From Alopecurus myosuroides (lineage: Eukaryota > Streptophyta > Magnoliopsida > Poales > Poaceae): 64,000 bases of DNA. Under the pieces are notes generated by a model that saw only the letters and a list, made by a program, of their open reading frames with translations, was not told the DNA's origin and ran no database searches. The stretch covers positions 106,404,263 through 106,468,262 of the forward strand of contig CM054059.1 of assembly GCA_028641055.1 (NCBI GenBank), given 5' to 3'. Of the stretch, positions 59,620 to 64,000 are shown piece by piece (the stretch's first letter is position 1; every line of letters starts with the position of its first letter). The translations under genes and the position numbers were made by a program.

Positions 59620-61463
59620 AAATGTTCACACTAATTACACAACTAATGCCCCACACAATTTTCTTAAGTCCCAACCGCTGCCTCCCTCTTATTCTTGCCA
59701 TGAACCAACTAACCCGCATTCCCAACACGCCTGTCGCCACCGACGGACGCTCTACTCATGCGCGCTCGACGTCACCGCCAGATCCCGTCTACCGTACAAC
59801 CAAGTCTGTCTACGTAAAATGAAACCACCGGCCAATCCCATCACACATACAATGGATCTCCCACCAAACGCGCTCAGGTAGGAGAACAATGCAGGAGGAA
59901 GAGGAGAATGCAGGTGAGGTGGCATGCAAGATCAATAGTGACCGCCCAAACCCGTGTCGGGAACAAGTCCAAGAAAATGTCCAAGTCCTAAATTCATAGA
60001 AAAATACGGCATGACCTTTGTCAATTTTTTTTGACCTAGAGTGCCCGTTTTTACTGAAACGGAAATTAATCAACATTTGGGCAACTTGTTTGAATTTCCT
60101 GCAAATTTTAACGGCACAATCTGGCCGTTTCATTCATTTCACAACAAGAACCAATCATGTTCCAAAATTCTTCACATACATTTCACAATAAGAACCAATC
60201 CTATTCCGAACTGTTTCACATACATTTGAAATTTCACATACATTGCATCTGTCCACTTCAGCAGCAAGTTGTGAACTGAAAACACTACAAGAAGAAACAC
60301 TACAGAAGCTCAACTCCTACTTTTTTGGGACTGCTCCTTTGCACATCAGTGCTGGAATATTATTTATAGCAAGAAACAGATGCACTTCGTCATTTCAAGA
60401 AATTACTTTTGCGCATCAGGTGTTAATTGTTACATAAAAAGAGATCAACATAGAAACAGAGGCCACTTCCTAGCACAACATTTGCATGATTAAAAAAGTG
60501 CAACATAGAAAGCTTGTGTTGCAATTTATTTTCACAAAATTGCAGAAACATGCTTTACAGATTTATATATGCAACACTCCAAAGCAGGACATATATATAG
60601 GACTTCAACAACACATTCTTGTAGCAATAGGCCATTCCGCAAGGATAAGAAATTTAAACTTGTCAAGGTAGTTCTCCCTTGAAAATCAGGTGCTCATTTT
60701 CTTATTCATTTGAGACTCCACTCCCCTGTTTAATTTTATCAGCATAGAGGGAAGCTCGGGAACCCTCTTTTATATTTACATTAATCTATATTATTTCAAG
60801 TTCCACTCCTATTGCTGATAAAATTAACAACATGTGCAGACACATACAAAAAAAATACTCCAAAGTCCAAATATATAATATTATGTTTATTTGTGATACC
60901 AGAGGATGACCCACCTTACAGCATAGTTTTATCATTCATGCATGCATAGAAGCCTATGAGCTTTACAAGGGAGTCTATCATAGAAGCTCTGAAAATTGCC
61001 ATACTAGCCATCCGATTCATATAAGGTGTACCCAACACTTCTTCCTCATTTAATTAGTTTGACTTGTACCATTTTGAGAACATCTCGCTCAATCCCGCTT
61101 GTGATTATTCAGTGTTGCTAGACCAACATAGCTAAAACTTATGCTCCTGGCATATCCTTTACCATTCTAATGTTATAAACATCCTCTAACTGCATATATC
61201 CCATCTTAGGAGTTGATAGAGTTATTAAACTACCAACATGTACCAGCACCAGCAGAGTACCAGTAGCCAAAAAAGAGCAACAATGTTTAAATAATGGAGA
61301 ACAAGTGAAGTTTCATGAGTAATCTTACTCGAGAAATCAGCTACCACATCAAGAAAGTACGTCAAATATCACTCATTACACTCACTTTCTATTTGAAACT
61401 CCATCAATTTAGGCTTTAATATATACATGACATAACACCCTGCAAAGAAACTATTTATCTGTT
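59620..61463. other. Non-coding interior of the second CACTA element
   Basis: AT-rich, no transposase motif on either strand; this is where an autonomous relative would be expected to carry coding sequence or a long intron. Confidence 0.5.
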
Positions 61464-61944
61464 TTAAACTTGTTTCTCTGTTTTAAAATTGAAGCAAGAT
61501 GGTAGGCAGCATTCAAACTGAAGCAGTATGGTATGATCACGAAACATATCCATAATTGCCTCCATCTCCACCATCGACCACCTCACTCCTGACCGGCGGC
61601 GCCAAGGTGGCTTTGCTTCCATCTTCCTCAACAATAAACCCCTCTTGTGCCAAAAATTGGTGGTACTCTCGGTCTTAGTATACTTCATCGGTGGCACGGC
61701 ATGGCCGGCCAACTCCTACCACACGACTACCTTGCGCCAGTTGTACCTCTGCGGCACGCATGGCTTCGATCTGCGCCCGGGCAGTCAACGGCGAGAGGAG
61801 CGCTTGGCCCAGGACAAACGAATCCATGGACAAACTACCACCGCCGCCCCGTCCAGCGCTACCACCGCCGCCACTACTACCGCCGTCCCGCCCAACGCCA
61901 CCACTACCACTACTGCCACCGACGTTCGGCCCATGACCTGCCAT
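61464..61944 (-). pseudogene. First CACTA ORF, Gly-rich N-terminus
   Basis: Starts at ATG 61944 with MAGHGPNVGGSSGSGGVGRD, then ARAQIEAMRAAEVQLAQGSR. It stops at 61675 and continues in frame pieces down to 61464. It lies about 440 bases inside the right terminal repeat, where the first coding exon of the element is expected. Confidence 0.5.
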
Positions 61945-62388
61945 GGGCACCGCCGAGTAGTACTCTAAGAGGAGAGAAGAAGGTAGCAGAAAGGTGTGAG
62001 TTCCTCAAGCGGGGGCGCCGAGGTGGCTATTTTATTTGCTCAATCCGAAGCTACCCTAGGGCGGGCGGGCCCAGAAACCTAATGGCGCACAAATATACAT
62101 GTGTGCCACGAGAAGGAAATTTATCCGTGGCACACATATACCCATGGCGCGCTAACAACAGAGTACGCCACAGATTAATGGCAAACCTGTGGCGCATAGC
62201 CTTGTTTCTGCACCATGGGTACATTGGCAACTTGATAAAGTATACTTGTGACGTACTTCCAGCAATGTGCGCCATGATTTTACTACATACATGTGCTGCA
62301 GTTTTACTTCCGCGCACCATGAGTAAGGGTTGCAACACAGTGAAAACAACCCGCGACGCACGTTTTGGTATGTGCTCCAATAGTGATG

Positions 62389-63525
62389 ATCCACCTATAA
62401 GCTTTTTAATACTAGTGCTAGTACATCGTAGCTTGAAATTTTGACTTGATGGACGATCAAGAAATTTTGAGAATTAAAATTATCAAAAGAAAATAGCATG
62501 AAATTGCGTGGAAGCTGAATGACATGCCTAATCGGATATGTAGATGTCATATTTTGAGTGTGAGCTGAATAGTTTGCCTAATCGAATATGTTGATGTCAT
62601 ATTTTGAGTGGGAGGCTAATCCTTATATGTGAATGACATATCATAAGTGGTACTAGTGGAATTAATTAATTAGGGGTAATTATGGGAAAGGTAATGAAGT
62701 TTAAATAAACATTACAAGTCGAGATATTTTATATCAGATTCTGAATAATCGGAATAGAACAAACCAAGAAAGAAGTTCTTGATTGAAAATATCTATATAA
62801 AACATTTAGTTAATTTCTACACATTAAACAATGGTTGTAAGATATGTTGCATCCCTATGCCCAAGTCATAGATGGAAACATATATAACAATGTTACGTTC
62901 TCGACGTGATGTGGCTCATGCTCTTGTGAAGAACATATGTTAAGATGAATTTGGCGAAATTCGTTGAGCCTGCAGTTAGGTACATATATCCCAGTGTTTA
63001 GAGAAAATTGAGGATATATTTCAACTCTGTAAAAGATGGTAAATATAACAGTAAATGTTACGTTAGAAAGTTTTGAACACCAACCTAGATGATTGAAAAT
63101 ACCAAAAATCGAAATAAGAGTGGTAGAAATATCAAACTGATGTGCAAAAGGGTATCAAAATATACTTTGATCTAGAAGTACATATATACTTTAAAAGGAA
63201 TAAGTATAATATATTGGTACACACAGAAAGTCCGTTCTCCGATTAACTGTGTTTCTGGTGCACTTGACTAATCAAGAGTAATAATAAGCTCATGGGAAAC
63301 AAAAGTCTCACTTAGTTTCCAAATATATATATCGTTAAAAATTATCAGAATGATGTCAAACAAGGTGATATCAATGATTTACAAAAAACATACGGAATTG
63401 TATGGTACAGGTCGTTGAGGAAACCTCTTCCACAAGCAATCATGACCAGAAACACTTATGAGATAAGATGTTATGATTAAGTAGTAAAATGCAGCTATTT
63501 TATTTGTACTCTAGTGCAAATGGGA
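62389..63525. other. Unassigned AT-rich stretch, possibly internal to a copia element
   Basis: No coding motif seen. 62511-62610 holds a 50-bp tandem duplication. The right end (GTGCAAATGGGAGAC) resembles the polypurine tract before BARE-type 3' LTRs, so at least its end may be copia internal sequence. Confidence 0.4.
62511..62610. repeat. 50-bp tandem duplication
   Basis: Two units (62511-62560, 62561-62610), both ending GATGTCATATTTTGAGTG; a decayed third unit may follow. Confidence 0.8.
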
Positions 63526-63529
63526 GACT

Positions 63530-64000
63530 ATTGGATTTATGCCCTAGAGGAAAATAAATTATGAATATTTATTGACGTATCTCATTAAGCTTATAATAAT
63601 TTTTATACCATTTTATAACTGTATTAATGAAGAATTTTAATACACGTGTGGTATGTAAACAAACTAGGTTCCTTAGTGAGCCTCGATACAAACTAGCTCA
63701 TTGGTCAACAGATGATCAAGATTTTCCGATCATGGACATTTTTGTTAATTGACAATGAGGTCATTTCATTGGGTGAATGATACGATGGATATACCCATCA
63801 TAAGTATTTTAACACGATCATGTCACGAAGTTCACTGTTGCAGTATTTAGAAAATATAGTATCCTAATACTTAAACCATGAGATCATATTTAATAACCAT
63901 CACCGAAAGTTGTTTAGAGTGTATCAACCGTCACACCATAACAGTGTGATCATAAAGGTGTACATCAGGTATTCCAAAGGAATGGGTTTAGGCGTATGTA
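63530..64000 (+). mobile_element. BARE/Angela-like copia LTR, cut by the window edge
   Basis: Begins TATTGGATTTATGCCCTAGAGG, where the family has TGTTGG. Further family landmarks are CTAGCTCATTGGTCAACAGATG, GATCATGGACATTTTTGTT and CATAAAGGTGTACATCAGGTAT. A purine tract ATGGGAGA directly precedes it, so this is a 3' LTR of an element lying to the left, or a fragment of one. Confidence 0.75.

Larger units (their letters stand above)
54815..62385 (-). mobile_element. Second CACTA element, non-autonomous, about 7.6 kb
   Basis: The right (5') end on the minus strand reads CACTATTGGAGCACATACC; the left end reads CACTGCCTGGAAAACATGCG. Both subterminal zones carry GTGCGCCAC/GTGGCGCA-type repeats (54835-55005 and 62080-62330). 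Minus-strand ORF remnants of the CACTA ORF2 family lie between; no transposase was found. The 3-bp flanks do not match (AGT versus ATG), so the left boundary is less sure. Confidence 0.75.

Overview
This is a nuclear window from a grass, most likely a Pooideae/Triticeae-type genome. The evidence is one plant diterpene synthase gene with about ten exons, set among nested transposable elements typical of large cereal genomes: CACTA, Athila-like and chromovirus-type Ty3/gypsy elements, BARE/Angela-like and other copia LTRs, L1-type LINEs, PIF/Harbinger and hAT elements, and a Stowaway MITE. I see no prokaryotic, organellar, rRNA, tRNA or CRISPR feature. All family calls were made by reading translated motifs, terminal repeats and target-site duplications (TSDs); no search was run.

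Layout. 1-3867: 3' part of a CACTA element (+) with a broken Ulp1/C48-like ORF, ending against a second CACTA terminus. 4311-8440: upstream region and exons of a kaurene-synthase-like (KSL) diterpene synthase that appears to lack the N-terminal gamma domain and carries a 392-bp PIF/Harbinger MITE in its last exon. 8538-15904: a degenerate L1-type LINE (-). About 15930-17399: an RNase H fragment (+) split by a second Harbinger-like element. 18926-20010: a 1.1-kb poly(A) retroposon (-) with a 10-bp TSD. 20026-20430: a diverged copy of the sequence upstream of the KSL gene. 21707-22675: a copia solo LTR. About 23290-25446: a partial gypsy LTR.

25447-50320 is one L1-type LINE (+) whose ORF2 is split by a non-autonomous Athila-like element (26406-49310, TSD CTGCT). 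That element is itself split by a young, nearly complete chromovirus-type gypsy element on the minus strand (30871-45578, TSD GAAGG). The gypsy element has 4.4-kb LTRs, an intact 1462-residue gag-pol ORF, and an extra frameshifted ORF with a predicted membrane segment between its primer-binding site and gag.

50321-about 53160 is another gypsy-type LTR holding a 642-bp hAT element. 53230-54010 is a degenerate tandem array built on GTTGCAAC motifs. 54449-54529 is a Stowaway MITE. 54815-62385 is a second CACTA element (-) with its own nested hAT. 62389-63525 is unassigned AT-rich sequence, and from about 63530 a BARE/Angela-like copia LTR runs off the window.

The only host gene I can support is the KSL gene. 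Its exon phases join into one frame and a 599-residue protein only if the MITE is left out, so as sequenced the C-terminus of the alpha domain is replaced and the allele is probably impaired. A degraded copy of its upstream region about 16 kb away suggests a former tandem KSL duplicate.
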